From NCBI RefSeq assembly GCF_000025705.1, contig NC_013959.1:1479063-1543062 (forward strand): 64,000 nt of DNA, read 5' to 3'. The DNA comes from Sideroxydans lithotrophicus ES-1 (GTDB lineage: Bacteria; Pseudomonadota; Gammaproteobacteria; Burkholderiales; Gallionellaceae). This document shows, piece after piece, positions 63,491 to 64,000 of the stretch. The position numbers and the translations under genes are program-made. The notes beneath the pieces are model-generated. The model saw nothing but the letters and a program-made list of their open reading frames with translations, was not told the origin of the DNA and ran no database searches. Position 1 is the stretch's first letter; each line of letters begins with the position of its first letter.

Positions 63491-64000
63491 AGAGTTGTTG
63501 TTGTGGTTGCTGTTCTTGTTGATCATCGTGGCAGGATTGTTCACCTACTATGCACGTACGCCGATACCGCTGGAAAAAACTCCTTTCGTATTTTCCCTGA
63601 AACAGGGAAGCAGTCTTAAAAGTGCCGCGCACCAGATTCAGCTAGCCGGTGGGCTCAATAACGAATGGCTGTTCGTTTTGCTGGCCAGAACTTTGGGCAA
63701 GGCCAAGCAGATCAAGCCGGGGAACTATCAGTTGGAGCATGAAACCACTCCACTGCATTTGCTGAATATGATCAGCAAAGGCCAAGTCGAGCAGAGCTCA
63801 ATCACCATCATCGAGGGTTCTACATTCAAGGAGTTGCGCGCTTCATTGAATGCCGATTCCACCGTGCGCCACGACAGCGAATCGCTGTCGGATGCCGAGA
63901 TACTCAAGCGGATCGGAGCGACCGAATCCGTTCCAGAGGGATTGTTCTTTCCAGATACATACAACTATGCCCGTGGCAGCAGCGACCTGATAATATTGAA
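63477..64000 (+). CDS. mltG: Endolytic murein transglycosylase, 3' end outside window
   Basis: The first 174 residues. An N-terminal membrane helix ('LLLWLLFLLIIVAGLFTYYA') and the start of the YceG domain with a LysM-like segment ('KQIKPGNYQLEHETTPLHLLNMISKGQVEQSSITIIEG') and 'PEGLFFPDTYNYARG', the conserved MltG segment before the catalytic Glu. It cleaves nascent peptidoglycan at the inner membrane to end glycan chains. It overlaps pabC by 14 bases, the usual pabC-mltG junction. Confidence 0.95.
   Translation, partial: MSVIKELLLWLLFLLIIVAGLFTYYARTPIPLEKTPFVFSLKQGSSLKSAAHQIQLAGGLNNEWLFVLLARTLGKAKQIKPGNYQLEHETTPLHLLNMISKGQVEQSSITIIEGSTFKELRASLNADSTVRHDSESLSDAEILKRIGATESVPEGLFFPDTYNYARGSSDLIIL

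Overview
This 64 kb window reads as a bacterial chromosome segment with moderately high GC. Gene order and protein sequence suggest a betaproteobacterium. The gloB / methyltransferase / rnhA / dnaQ run, the rimP-nusA-infB-rbfA-truB-rpsO-pnp block and the maf-yceD-rpmF-plsX-fabHDG-acpP-fabF-pabC-mltG block are laid out as in Nitrosomonadales. A Gallionellaceae-like (Sideroxydans/Gallionella) host is my inference, not something a marker gene in the window proves. There is no rRNA, no intact insertion sequence, no prophage and no CRISPR array.

Layout. 0-6.3 kb: a truncated FecR-domain gene, a very long coiled-coil membrane-anchored protein, and on the minus strand a copper P-type ATPase with a glycine-zipper lipoprotein. 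6.3-10.6 kb: mtnP, a FucA-like class II aldolase, apt and mtnA, which together fit salvage of methylthioadenosine through a DHAP shunt; an AT-rich gene of unknown function interrupts the group, and several palindromic repeats decorate it, one inside mtnA itself. 10.8-19.4 kb: the transcription/translation operon rimP to pnp. 19.5-24.1 kb: a TolC / MacA / split MacB efflux operon. 24.1-27.5 kb: a type 5 uracil-DNA glycosylase, uvrC, pgsA and tRNA Pro-Arg-His. 27.5-29.5 kb: a small minus-strand operon with a cysteine-free DsrC-like protein, then a DUF2892 protein and a Crp/Fnr regulator.

29.5-36.9 kb: prfB (with its programmed frameshift) and lysS, separated by three overlapping genes that look like an SMC ATPase, a KITE-type winged-helix protein and a kleisin-like protein. 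This is the most interesting system in the window. 37-41.3 kb: an MgtC/DUF4010 membrane protein, recJ and aspartate kinase. 41.3-42.6 kb: three tRNA genes bracketing the scar of an integrated element (serine recombinase tail plus broken HsdS). 42.6-51.6 kb: gloB, methyltransferase, rnhA, dnaQ, a lipase-like hydrolase, a YhiN flavoprotein, a LemA / TPM / TPM / CYTH-CHAD group and a small unknown gene. 51.7-55.4 kb: rep helicase, tRNA Leu, Gly and Cys, an SDR enzyme and a 59-residue small protein. 55.5-64 kb: dksA, maf and the fatty-acid synthesis cluster, ending inside mltG.

Most of the window is housekeeping DNA in tightly packed, often overlapping operons (ATGA, TGATG and TTGA junctions). 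Accessory signals are local: the AT-rich gene at 8.8 kb, the recombinase/HsdS scar at 41.5-42.4 kb, and a family of about 120-145 bp palindromes that begin exactly at stop codons (8623, 15396, 44570).
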